Source of the DNA: Piscicola geometra
Lineage: Eukaryota; Annelida; Clitellata; Hirudinida; Piscicolidae
DNA length: 64,000 nucleotides
Direction: 5' to 3'
Assembly: GCA_943735955.1 (NCBI GenBank)
Contig: OX030956.1
Location: forward strand, 11,433,944-11,497,943
Positions within the stretch are counted from its first letter, which is position 1, and each line of letters begins with the position of its first letter. The notes below the pieces were generated by a model, which saw only the letters and a list, made by a program, of their open reading frames with translations, did not search any database and had not been told where the DNA came from. The position numbers were made by a program, and so were the translations under genes. Shown piece after piece: positions 34,801-58,266 of this stretch.

Positions 34801-37800
34801 CAAGAAAAAAATCGTCTGCCACCGGCAACAATGAGATGTTGCCAATGACTCCGAGTAGAGTTTCTTCTGAACACAGAATTCCTTCTATTTTAAAACACTC
34901 TTTTATCACTCCACCCTCTCTCAGTCCACCCTCTCTCACTCCACCCTCCCTCACTCCACCCTCCTTCACTCCACCCTCCCTCACTCAACTTTCTTCCAAA
35001 CCAACACACAACGACCAAGCCTCCTCCCACAACTTCAAGTCTGAATCACAGCCTGCCAGCAAGATGAACAGCTCTTCGCATAAAGGTTTTCTCTTTTCGA
35101 CCGACCAAGAGAAGGCCTTGATGGAAAACGCCAACCTGGTTCTTTCAGTTTTGGAACGAACCTCCTTGACCGAGAGCAACTGCAGCAACAACGACGTTTT
35201 CCACTTTCTGGAAAACGAAACCATCTCGTTGATCTCTGGCGTGGCTGGTGATGACGATGAGGAAACTTTTCCCGCTTCACCTGTCGGCGCCTCTCTCCTA
35301 AAGCAACGTGCTCACACTGCCTTTGCAGAAGATTCTTTGAACGCTTTGCACCGAGGTGAGTCTAACGGGGAGCAACAAAGCATGCTGAACGTAACCTTTG
35401 ATGGAGAAGAGAAGCTGTATGTTGGAACAAATTCAAATGAAGAAAATGAAGATTTCGAATTTAACGAGAAAAAGGAGGATATAGATGATTCACCTAATGA
35501 TCAAACCGAAAAAAGTTCAGAAACGACGAGAAAAAGGCCAATGATCGTGAAACCAATCATCGCAAAAAATCCGGAAAAGATTGGAGGTTCTCAGGAAGGT
35601 CCGGTGAAGGGAATCAGAGGCAAGAGGAAGAGTTTGTATGCGGGAGGCAGAAAAAAGGAGAAGACAGAACCACAGGCAGTACCTCAGAAGCCTCTTCTCC
35701 CAGCCAATGCCCTCCTCTCCACCAGGCCTCTCGTCGGTCAGAAGAACAAACAGTCCATCAAGTTGAATCCCAAATCGAAGGTTTTTCCTGCTTCAGAAAC
35801 AACTTCCTCCAAGCCCAACAACGAAAAGTCAGTCAGCAAAGTGGTCGTCACCAAGGCTGCACAGAGGCTGCCACCACACCAACGACTGCTGCAGTCGCCT
35901 CAGAGGCCTCTCTCCGCCCTCATCAAAAACACCGCCTCTTCAGCGCTTTCTTGCGAAAAGATCAAACAAGCCAAACTCAAGTCGCAATCTTTGCCTCCAG
36001 GCCAGAAAGTCCCCACTAAGTCTGAATACTTGGGCATCTTGAGCAAGAACACCAAAACCAACGTTCAAACAAAAAACACCACAAAACTGAACAGCGAGAA
36101 AGGAAGATTAGCTGCCCCTCGCAGCACTGCTTCAAAGATCGAAGCGAAAGGCAAGCCTGTGTCGAAGCAGGACACCTTCACCAAGTCGAAGACTGCCTCC
36201 AACGAAAGCGACCGAAGCAGTCTGCAGAGAGACTCCCCCTCGGAAGACAAACCACTCACCCCTCGTCGCAAAACTTCCCGCCTCCTCGAGAGTCGTCTCA
36301 AGAGTCCCACAGTGGTCGGCAAGGTGCACGCCCCCTCAGTCTCATCCAGTGAGAAGCTCACATCGGCTTCATCTGGCTCCATCAGACTGGCTCAGAACGG
36401 CTACATTTCCAAGTCGGGCTCCAACTACTCTGTAGCCAGCAACAAAAGCTCAAAAAACGAGTCTTTAACAAGTAAAAAGCTCAAGAACTTTTCTAAATAT
36501 AACCAATGTATAAAAATGGACAAAAATGTTGCTAATAATTCGCCAGCAAGTAAACGGAAGCAGGAGAACAAGTACATAGCTGAAGAAATAAAATGCCAGG
36601 AAGGAGGAGAAGATGCATTCGCCAGCAAACCTCGACTTCAGAAGAGCTCAACCTTCGACAAGATCACCACTGTAGTCGCAGTGAGCGAAGGTGCTTCAGC
36701 AAATGAAGGTGCAAAGAAGGCTGGAAAGAGTAAGAAGGCTGAGACAGTCGAAACAGGCACTCAAGGAAAGGTCTGCCCACCCCAAGATGACAAACCTCTC
36801 TCAAAGATGACAACTCCATCCATTAAAATCCCTCCGAGCAAAAAAGAAGCAGGCAAGAATTTTCAAGCGCACAGAAAGTTAGAAGCTGAATCACACCCAT
36901 GCCAAGTCGTTGACCTCTCGAAGGTCAAAACGTTCAGCGAGACGAACCAATCGAGGCTACTCTCTTCGCGTAAAGCATTCAACAAAATGACCAGCGTTGT
37001 AGGGAGTGCTCCGAATGGCCTCGTTGATGTCAAGGAAGGTGAAGTTGTGAAGGTGGTGGAAGACGACATCAAGAACAATAATGCTTCAGAAAATTCTCCG
37101 AAACCGCTTCCCGCTTCCGTTCCGAAAAGCAAGGTGAACAGAGGTTTCAGTTTTTGGAAAAAGCCTCCAAAGTCCGGCAAGAAAGATTCCAAAGCAGATG
37201 CCACAAAGGACGCAGACGCTGCAAAGAACACGAAGACGACTTCAAGATTCAACAAGAAACAGTCTTCAAAAAGCACCAAAGCAGAAGATGTCTCAAAGAA
37301 CTCTCCTCAAGACAACGACATCCCATCTAATCTTCTTAATGTCCGTAAAGAGGAGGGCGCCAAGGTGACGAAGCCTGAGTCTCCCATCAAGAGGAGAGTT
37401 CTGGGCTGGTTCAAGAAGTCACATGACACGCACCAACTCCTCGCCAAGAAGAACAAGTTGGTTGAGCAAGTCAAAAACCCTAACAATAACCACAACAACA
37501 TCAACGACAACAACTCCAACCATAAAAAAAACAACGACAACAACTCCAACCACAACAACATCAACAACAACTCCAACCACAACAACATCAACGACAACAA
37601 CTCCAACCACAACAACATCAACGACAATGACGGCCCCAATGACAACTGCAAGTACGACAACAAAGCGACAAGCAACATTGTTGACGACACGAGCACCATG
37701 GACCTGCTGCAGACGCTCATCGACGAGCTGGCGTCTGAGCAGACCTCGAAGCCCCCTCACAGCGCTCCAGCCACCACCCCCCTCCATGCACCTCCCATCG

Positions 37801-38078
37801 CCAGAGTGCCATCGTACGTCAGGTCAGGCAGCAACGAGGCTCGTCTGAGGCCAACCAAGACGGAGCTGCTGATGGAAAGACATCGCAGGTCTCGTCTCCA
37901 CTCCGACTCCAGCATGGCCATGTCGATCGACAGCTTAAAAGTGAACTCCATCGACAGTCTAAAAGTGAACTCCATCGAATCTTTCCAGAACGCGTCGTGT
38001 TCCGAAAACCCGAGCAGCGCCACCGAGAAAGATGACGACAGCAGCTTCAACTGCAGCGGCCTCAGCCACTTCTCATGA
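31896..38078 (+). CDS. Apc: Adenomatous polyposis coli (APC) homologue, armadillo domain and tail
   Basis: Three exons: 31896-32013, 32217-32867, 32986-38078 (phases 0/1, 1/1, 1/stop), giving about 1953 residues. The start matches the beginning of the APC armadillo domain (VYPLLSLLGSH, CVSMRQSG, CIPFLIHLLHN). The repeats continue with ALRNIISVHCEDQRGRQEMR, LMKLTFDEEHRHA, MALTNLTFGD, VVASVLRNLSWHAD, KKESTLKSILSALWN, TVVSNACGTLWNLSAH and HSKHKMISMGSAAALRNLL. APC scaffolds beta-catenin destruction and links cortex to microtubules. The 5,093-bp last exon encodes a disordered tail. It holds one degenerate 20-residue-repeat-like site (FAFEDTSVCPSHLLS), a TPPSL repeat, an EB1-type SxIP motif (NSRIPRF, about 34730), basic Lys/Ser blocks and an Asn/His-rich insertion, and it ends GLSHFS. 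No SAMP motif or clear 15- or 20-aa repeat array is seen. N-terminal exons were not found. Confidence 0.93.
37480..37640 (+). repeat. Apc: Coding minisatellite in APC (Asn/His/Asp-rich)
   Basis: A degenerate repeat (AACATCAACGACAACAACTC then CAACCACAAC) encodes tracts of the NNSNHNNIND type inside the APC open frame. All units keep the frame. A similar in-frame duplication (SIDSLKVN twice) lies at about 37925-37975. Confidence 0.85.
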
Positions 38079-39160
38079 GGCTGCTGCGGCTTGTTTTAAT
38101 GTCTCAACGCACTTTTCAACGTTGATTTTTTCATTAATTGTATTTTGTGTGTTGAACACGCTTGTATGCAGATCATGTTTGTATGTTGAACGTGTTTGAG
38201 GGTGATCCTGTTTGTATGTTTCTGTGGACGGAGTGTTTGAGGAGCATTTACCTGCCTGAGGATTTTGACAATTAGCAATTTTTGAGCATATTTATCAATT
38301 TCAACCAATCATACTTCAAGGACTTTAGACGGGCAGAGACACGTTTTTCTTGCTAATAGTTACTTTTAGTTTTTGTGTGCCTCTCAGTTCTACCACCGGC
38401 TCCACATTTCAGCACACTTTTGAACACAATTTCTTTTAGCCTGTTTATGTTTGAATCTGCTCCATGAACTCTCAGATCTTACTTCCTCAATTAGCGGAGC
38501 AAACAGACGTTAGCTTTTCCAGGCCCTGACTAGTCGCATTTAAGTTTCCTGCAATGGCATTTCACCGAATGCACATCGGATGTTCGTCCTAGCAAATTTT
38601 TGTCAATCTTATGGTGTTTCAATCTCACTTACAGTTCTGAAAACAATATCATGTCTCGCTTTTATTACTATGGAACCACCTGCCAACCAGCCTCACCAGG
38701 ATCACCCACCCACCTAACCCTGCTCACCAAGATCACCCACCCACCTAACCCTGCTCACCAACACCACCCACATCTTATTCTGCCTATCTACCAACACCAC
38801 CCACACACCTACCTAGGAAGGGAGGCACGTACAGTCGTTTATTGAAGCATGCTTGCAGGGGTATGGAGAGAGAGCACGACAGAAGTGGCATGGAAGGAAG
38901 TGGCATGGAGGTGGTGTTTGTGCCGTGCAGTGTGACGTGCATGTCTTGAGACGCCTTCATGATTATGAAGTTTGGACCACGGGAACGATGAAACAAGGAA
39001 GAAATGGAGAATTCAAACTTGTGAATACATTTCACTAATTATGCAACTAAATGCGCTCAAGATAGTAAGTCAAATTTATTATCATTAGAGAAGTGTCAAA
39101 GATAGTTGGAGAAGTGTCAAAGGCCAAAGATGGATGAGACTAGAGGATGTGAGCCTGACT
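38079..39160. other. 3' flank of APC
   Basis: The stretch is the region following the APC stop codon. It contains a short tandem block (ACCCACCCACCTAACCCTGCTCACC, about 38690-38790) and otherwise unique sequence. No other exon is seen. Confidence 0.6.
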
Positions 39161-39164
39161 GCTA

Positions 39165-40690
39165 GAGAGGAGGAGAATGAGGAGATGAGGAGTTACAGTG
39201 TGAGGAGGAGATGAGGAGTTACAGTGTGAGGAGGAGGTGAGGAGTTACAGTGTGAGGAGGAGATGAGGAGTTGGAGTGTGAGGAGGAGATGAGGAGTTAC
39301 AGTGTGAGGAGGAGATGAGGAGTTGCAGTGTGAGGAGGAGATGAGGAGTTACAGTGTGAGGAGGAGATGAGGAGTTACAGTGTGAGGAGGAGATGAGGAG
39401 TTGGAGTGTGAGGAGGAGATGAGGAGTTACAGTGTGAGGAGGAGATGAGGAGTTGGAGTGTGAGGAGGAGATGAGGAGTTACAGTGTGAGGAGGAGATGA
39501 GGAGTTACAGTGTGAGGAGGAGATGAGGAGTTACAGTGTGAGGAGGAGATGAGGAGTTACAGTGTGAGGAGGAGATGAGGAGTTACAGTGTGAGGAGGAG
39601 ATGAGGAGTTGGAGTGTGAGGAGGAGATGAGGAGTTACAGTGTGAGGAGGAGATGAGGAGTTAGAGTGTGAGGAGGAGATGAGGAGTTAGAGTGTGAGGA
39701 GGAGATGAGGAGTTAGAGTGTGAGGAGGAGATGAGGAGTTACAGTGTGAGGAGGAGATGAGGAGTTACAGTGTGAGGAGGAGATGAGGAGTTGGAGTGTG
39801 AGGAGGAGATGAGGAGTTAGAGTGTGAGGAGGAGATGAGGAGTTACAGTGTGAGGAGGAGATGAGGAGTTACAGTGTGAGGAGGAGATGAGGAGTTACAG
39901 TGTGAGGAGGAGATGAGGAGTTGGAGTGTGAGGAGGAGATGAGGAGTTACAGTGTGAGGAGGAGATGAGGAGTTACAGTGTGAGGAGGAGATGAGGAGTT
40001 ACAGTGTGAGGAGGAGATGAGGAGTTACAGTGTGAGGAGGAGATGAGGAGTTACAGTGTGAGGAGGAGATGAGGAGTTGGAGTGTGAGGAGGAGATGAGG
40101 AGTTACAGTGTGAGGAGGAGATGAGGAGTTACAGTGTGAGGAGGAGATGAGGAGTTACAGTGTGAGGAGGAGATGAGGAGTTGGAGTGTGAGGAGGAGAT
40201 GAGGAGTTAGAGTGTGAGGAGGAGATGAGGAGTTACAGTGTGAGGAAGAGATGAGGAGTTAGAGTGTGAGGAGGAGATGAGGAGTTACAGTGTGAGGAGG
40301 AGATGAGGAGTTGGAGTGTGAGGAGGAGATGAGGAGTTAGAGTGTGAGGAGGAGATGAGGAGTTACAGTGTGAGGAAGAGATGAGAAGTTAGAGTGTGAG
40401 GAGGAGATGAGGAGTTACAGTGTGAGGAGGAGATGAGGAGTTACAGTGTGAGGAGGAGATGAGGAGTTGGAGTGTGAGGAGGAGATGAGGAGTTAGAGTG
40501 TGAGGAGGAGATGAGGAGTTAGAGTGTGAGGAGGAGATGAGGAGTTAGAGTGTGAGGAGGAGATGAGGAGTTAGAGTGTGAGGAGGAGATGAGGAGTTAG
40601 AGTGTGAGGAGGAGATGAGGAGTTAGAGTGTGAGGAGGAGATGAGGAGTTACAGTGTGAGGAGGAGATGAGGAGTTACAGTGTGAGGAGG
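39165..40690. repeat. 26-bp minisatellite, about 58 copies
   Basis: The stretch is a tandem array of the unit GAGGAGGAGATGAGGAGTTA followed by CAGTGT. Three interspersed variants occur at the TTACAG position (TTACAG, TTGGAG, TTAGAG). The period is 26, so no frame stays open, which makes this clearly non-coding. It lies between APC (+) and gene B (-), both of which end toward it. Confidence 0.95.
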
Positions 40691-41635
40691 AGGTGTGGTT
40701 CGTGGAGAATAGGACATACTATGGGGCTGTGTGCATGCATGCTTGTGATGGAAACAGACACTAAAGTGGCTTGTGGTATCTTTGCAACTCTAGCACATTG
40801 TCGTGAAGAAAATTGGTGCATTGGAGACGGACTTGATGATATAGCGCATAGTTGTCATGAGGGGATGATGTTAAGAACAAGAATCAATGTGAAATGAGGC
40901 GGATTAAAGTCGCTCAAGAACCGGTTTTGATTGGACGAATGGTAGCGATCATGGGCGGGAATTGCATGATGATGATGATGATGATGATGCCCTCAAGGAT
41001 GCACTCACCAATGGTGGAGGGTCAGGGAGGAGTGGTCACAACGTCCTTCACAGTGACGTCACACTCACTCGAGCTTCAGTAAAAATATCAAATGGTGATT
41101 TGGCGCAATTTTTAATTTTAAACTCAACAGAATGCAAAATTACTTAACAGAAAACAACAAGACACAACAGAAGTTAGCAGAACACGCACGGAGACAAGCA
41201 CAAGAACAATGTATAAACTTCATGAGTGTACAAAAAACCTTTAAAAGCATAGAAAGCAATAAAATGGGCATACGAATGGGTACAAATATCATTGGAAAGT
41301 CTACGGAAAAAGCACTCCAGAAATTATTACAAAATAATGTACAGACTAGGGTACAGCCTACGTGGACAGCACTATTGTACAGCTTAATGTACAGACAAGT
41401 GCACACATTAGTGTACAGCCTCAGTGCCTTCTCCTCAACACTAGTTGGATAGAAGGAAGCCGCAGCAGAAGTGACAGCAGAAGAAGGGAAACATCCCTCA
41501 CACGCCACAGCGCCACACCAAAACACGATAAGTTACTTACTTATGTATGTACACGTGACGTAACTGGAAGTAGAAGTAAGATAAAGAATAAATAAATAAA
41601 AATGTTCCGCAGTTTTTGATGTTGGTAGATGTCAA
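40691..41635. other. Intergenic, 3' flank of gene B
   Basis: The stretch is unique sequence without a convincing gene. The interval 41170-41430 contains repeated GTACA words (TGTACAGAC, GTACAGCCT, GTGTACAGCC), a degenerate tandem similar to sequence at 46330-46540. Confidence 0.5.
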
Positions 41636-53485
<11,850 letters not shown>

Positions 53486-54600
53486 TTTATAGATTTGAAA
53501 TGTAAAAAAAGTTGAAAAATTGTTTTAAAAACATTATTTTAGATTAAAAAAACAGTAAGCAAGAACCGAATAGAACCTAGCAAAACGCGTAGTGACCATT
53601 TAAAGAGTTAAAAGTAACACTCGAAAAGGCGCTTTACTTTTTCGATAAAAATATATTATAAATCATGAAAATAAATTAAATTGAAAATGTATGAAAATTA
53701 TTCATGAGTATTTTTAAATTCTGCAAACTATAGAACATGGATTTGAAAATGAAAAATAAACATTTGAAGATTCCATTCCTCGCCAGGGTAGCACATATGC
53801 GACGGAGGGCTCCAGCTAAAAAAGAAGCAGCTACTGTAGTTTGAATGTTTCTTAATAAAAATGATGAAAATTGTAAAAAATCATTATTATGATAAATACC
53901 CAAACGGGCTTCTAGGCCATGTAAGCTGCAAGTTTTCATGCAGGAATTTCTTTTTACATTATTTCTTTAATTAATAAAATGGAATTTTGAGTTCAAAAAC
54001 AATATTTTTTAAAGTAAATAGTTTATATCATAAAAACTGACTTTAGTAGAATTTTTATCATCTCAAAGCAATCAAACTATTTGATTACTTAAATTTGTAG
54101 AATAAACGGTTTTGTGTATAATATATTAAAATTTTAGAATCTTAAGTCTAAATAAAAATTACATTTAATTAATTAGAATGTTTTTTGTGCGAATGTTTGT
54201 TGTTTTGAATCTGTCGAGGAATGGTCGCAGCAGACCAAGATGGCCGCAGGGAATCAAGTGAGCTGCGACATAAAGAAGAAAACCTTCCATAGCAGCAGCA
54301 GTTCCAGTGCTGGCAAGGACTTCTCCTTCACCCTCTATCGCAGCCTCGGCACCAGTGGCAAGACAGAAAATTGACAAGAATGATGATTGTGTTTTATGGT
54401 TTTGAGGATGATGTGGTGATGAGTGTGCTGTGGTATGAGTGTTGGTACTGTAGTGATGATTGAATTTTTTTGTGTGGTGATAGTGATTTTTTGGCGGTGT
54501 GGGTGAGGTTGGATTATTGAGGTTGATTGTTTTTTTATATTTAAAATTTAAATTTTAAATTGATATATATACATAAATTGGTAGTGGTCTAAAAACCGTT
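53486..54600. other. 5' flank of gene B
   Basis: The stretch is AT-rich with no clear gene. A minus-strand copy of the dispersed motif (GAAGCCCGTTTGGGTATT) lies at about 53903-53925. An open minus-strand frame at 54165-54377 (including MEGFLLYVAAHLIPCGHLGL) is unrecognised and I do not call it. Confidence 0.45.
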
Positions 54601-55350
54601 TGATTTAAAAAAATTATTTGAATAGCGCTTTTGTTCACTTAGAAAAGGGCGCTATACAAATCATTAGTGATTGATTGATTGATTACTAATCATTAATACT
54701 GACCTCTCCGCCTCACTTTCCCGATGTCTAATACTAAGCAGACTTGACTACTGTAACTCGCTATTATATAATATCACCAATCAAGAAAGAAATCGTCTAC
54801 AGTCAGTTTTAAACAAGGCTGCTAGAATCACACTAAATTGTGACTACCCAGGCCATCACCTTGTTCAATCATCAAATGATAATCTTATAAAACTTCACTG
54901 GCTTTCTATAGATTTTTGAATATCTTTCGAAATAGACATCATTACATTCAAAATTCTACAAGCTTCAATACCATCTTATCTCAGCAAACTCCTAACCAAC
55001 AAAACATCAAACAAACAACTGCGTTCATCTTCATCTCTTCTCCTCAACCAAGAATCCACTACAAACAAAATCTCAAAAAGAGCATTCCGTCACGCAGCTC
55101 CAACAACTTGGAATGCCCTTCCACCTGCTCTTCGCTACATCAACCAATTTTCGACTTTCAAAGCCAAACTGAAAACTCATTATTTTAACTTAGCTTATCA
55201 CTCATAATAATTACTCCATGCTACTCTTTGCTTTCTTTTAATGACATTACTATTATAATTATTTTTATTTCTTTATTGATTACGACGTAGTGAGAACGCT
55301 TCAGTTGCGAGCCCGGGCGCTATACCAAAACGACAATTATTATTATTGTT
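54600..55350 (+). mobile_element. CR1/L2-like LINE, 5'-truncated and degenerate
   Basis: From 54743 to 55207 the plus strand encodes the C-terminal end of a LINE ORF2 (LDYCNSLLYNI, LNKAARITLN, LIKLHWLSID, ITFKILQ, RAFRHAAPTTWNALPPALRY, FKAKLKTHYFNLAYHS). It has one in-frame stop near residue 58, so it is dead. The 3' UTR ends with GGGCGCTATACCAAAACGAC and an ATT-repeat tail. A second 3' terminus (AAGGGCGCTATACAAATCAT then GATTGATT) lies just 5' of it at about 54645-54690, so two copies are nested or adjacent. Confidence 0.85.
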
Positions 55351-55419
55351 CAATTTTTGTCACCATCATCAACAATTATTTTCCACCACCCTCTTCATCA
55401 TCCTCCTAATCGCTCCACC

Positions 55420-55545
<126 letters not shown>

Positions 55546-55599
55546 TTCTTTTCCACCGTTACAATGGTATAGATTGTTGTTGCAGTTGTTGTTGTTGTA

Positions 55600-58266
55600 T
55601 TTCGTTGTGTTGTTCCAGGGCTGGGCAGTCTGTCCAGAGATGAGTTTGTTGTCTCCTGGGCTGTCTTGCATAGTCTGCCCTGGCAGGGTGGCCGAAAGTA
55701 CCCACATTTGAGGAGCAAGCGCCCCCCACCGCACCGCGTGGAGGTTGTGGGTATGCGGTAGCGTGGAGGTTGTGGGTATGCGGTTGTTGCAGTTGTTTCT
55801 GTTGCAAGCCTGTGAAGGCTGTAAACGAAGAAGTCGACTTTTGCTTTTTATCTTTTCTTACAATAAAAATAAAAAACTTTTTATGATTTTATTTTCTAAG
55901 ATCTTTTTACAATAATGAGGGATAATGAAATCATGAAATCATTGTTGCATTTAATCGCCTAAACTCTACATCCAGCTTTTCTATGCGCCATTTGAACAAC
56001 GAGAAATAAAGAAAAAACTATCTTCAAGTACATAAACACTAATGGCCAAGTAAGTGCTTTCTAAATGCAGTTGCTTCTTGGTTGCAGGTTGGCATGGGAA
56101 CGCTCTGAGCTGGTGTGGCATGAAGACCACCCAAGAGACCTGGATAATGGGCATGCGCTCTTAAACCATGAGAGCGCAGATTTCGTCTATTTAGAAAATT
56201 CGTTGATTCATCTCCTTTGAAGTGTCTTTTAAAGGGTAAATGAGCCGTTTTTTTAAATATTTTAGACATTTCGTATGCGGTAGGCGGAAATAAGATGCTT
56301 ATTTTGAGTCTGAAAATCAATGTTTAAATGCCCTTCCTTCAACAATTGGTGATAGAAAAATATTGAAAGAAAAGTGTAACAAAAATATAAAAGAAGACGC
56401 GACGTATGTAACATTTTGAAGGTCTCTAAGGATGTAAAATATATGTAAGATACTGAGATTTGAAAGTAACATAGGTTCATCTCCATAAACTCACATGAGC
56501 TGGGCGCTTGAAGATGCACGTTTGAACTTTCTAAGAAAAGTGCTCAGACTAAAACTAACTAATGGCTCAATAAAACAATAGCACAAATGTAAATGAACAG
56601 GGCATTCTTGAATTCGATGAACCCACATCTAAGGGTGAAATCTCCTTCAAGGGCCTTTTAGCCATTTCTAATTTGTGTAGCGCTTGCTGGCTAAGATGCT
56701 CAAAGGTCTATGCTACCGTCGAAAAGCAACTTAAAGATAAGCTGAAAACTCTGCATCGATAAATCACAAAGTATGTACCGTAAAGTCCCATGTATTAGCC
56801 GCACATGGCCTCGAAACTTTCCCATTATAGACTCACTAGTTAATTGCTTTTTCTTCAATATTCCTATATCTCCATTTGTATTTCGGTGACTTCTCGAATA
56901 AAAAAACTTGTGTCATCTACGAAACTGTTGGAACGAGCGATAAATGAAGATGCCTGAGAGCTTTGAGAGCGCTGAACAGTCTTTGTGTACAGCAAGAATC
57001 TTTATGGTCCTATTTACATTTATACATTATTTCGACGGTTTCTGGAGTTGAAAATATATCTATGTAGTGTTTCCTTCTGAGCATGTGGTGGCGATAGTTT
57101 GCGGTCTACAAGAATTCGCTAAGAGAGAATGAATTACAATTGGAAAAAGACTGTACAGGTGCGCCTTTGCCGCTCTTCCAATGCACGCCAGCATCAATTT
57201 GGACTAGCGTGTGCACATTGACAAACCCGTTAACATAATTGATATAAAACCAGGTTTAAAGTAAAAGAATGGTTAGCGTCTCAGTCAGGACATAGGAGTT
57301 TTAAAGATGTTTTCAACTATAGATTAAAAATAACACAATTTGTGGTTTCAGTCGGTTGAAATGGGCTATGTTAAATTCATAGAGTTTAAATGAAGGTAAA
57401 CATGACATGACCGCTTGGGAAAGTGGAAGAGTTGTTACATATGAATTGAAGATATTTGAATTTTACCATCAAAAAATTCCTTGAAAAGTGTATAATAAAT
57501 CTGTTGATTTAATTTAAGAATTTTTAATTATGCATTAATGGGAAGAAGAGACAACAGGCTTACTCACCAAGCCAAAATGTGCCGACATTAAGAGGAAACA
57601 GTTTAAGTAATGATTCAATACAACAAGTGAATTTTAAAAATACTAAATTTTGAAACTCAGGACTGGATAGAACATAGTAACCAATCAAGCGACCAACATT
57701 GAAATGACAGAGGTGTTTAATGGTACGCCTTTTCCAGAGGGCATCAGGGAAGTAGCGGAATGGAGCTGTCCAACAAATTATTAATTCTTTGTCAAGTCTT
57801 CAACGTTTCAAGTAGCATTTTACTTTAACAATTCTATTTTATTTGTATTTAACCAATTCTTGTAACGATGAGTTTTTCATAAATAATGCTAAGCAACAAA
57901 TGAGGAAAGGTATGCGCGTTTCAGAGAAGATTGGAAGTCATTCGATTAAATCGATTTAAACAATTATTTTTTGAATTCTAAAATCGATTAATTTTGAATT
58001 AAAAAACGAGAGAATCATGAAGATAAAGATTAGAATCTAGCAACAACAAAATTTGAACCCATTTGACGACCTAGTTGACTTGCGAAGCAAACTGAAATAT
58101 GGACGAATCCCAAGTTTGAACCCATGCTTTGTCCTCTTTGTCTGCTTCATGTCTGCTCTTTGTCTGTTTTTGACTGTCTTCGTCTGTTTCTGACTGCTCT
58201 TTGTCTGTTCCTACTTTCGGTTCTGTATGTCTCTTCGCTTTTTATTTATTTTTCCTCTGCTAGCAC
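55600..58266. other. Mostly unassigned region 3' of the syd-1 gene
   Basis: A 24-bp duplication (GCGTGGAGGTTGTGGGTATG then CGGT) lies at about 55735-55785. A GC-richer patch at 55610-55730 has no recognised product. The rest is AT-rich unique sequence. One candidate exon at 56225-56039 is listed separately. Confidence 0.5.
56039..56225 (-). CDS. Candidate alternative last exon of the syd-1 gene
   Basis: A 187-bp open segment begins after CCCTTTAAAAG and ends at TAG 56039-56041. It encodes HFKGDESTNFLNRRNLRSHG and about 42 further residues, ending RKHLLGH. Its entry phase (2) fits the consensus donor AGCAA|GTAAGT at 58271 in the exon that otherwise ends at TAA 58267. The intron would be about 2 kb. 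No homology is recognised and the polypyrimidine tract is weak, so this is a hypothesis supported only by phase. Confidence 0.22.

Noticed and set aside
54165..54377. Minus-strand frame containing HLIPCGHLGL as a zinc-binding motif or signal peptide of gene B
   Set aside because: Too few Cys/His for a RING, and a better signal exon in the right phase lies at 53485-53437.
56039..56320. Independent minus-strand gene of 93 codons
   Set aside because: No recognisable domain or promoter; kept only as a phase-compatible alternative exon of syd-1 at low confidence.
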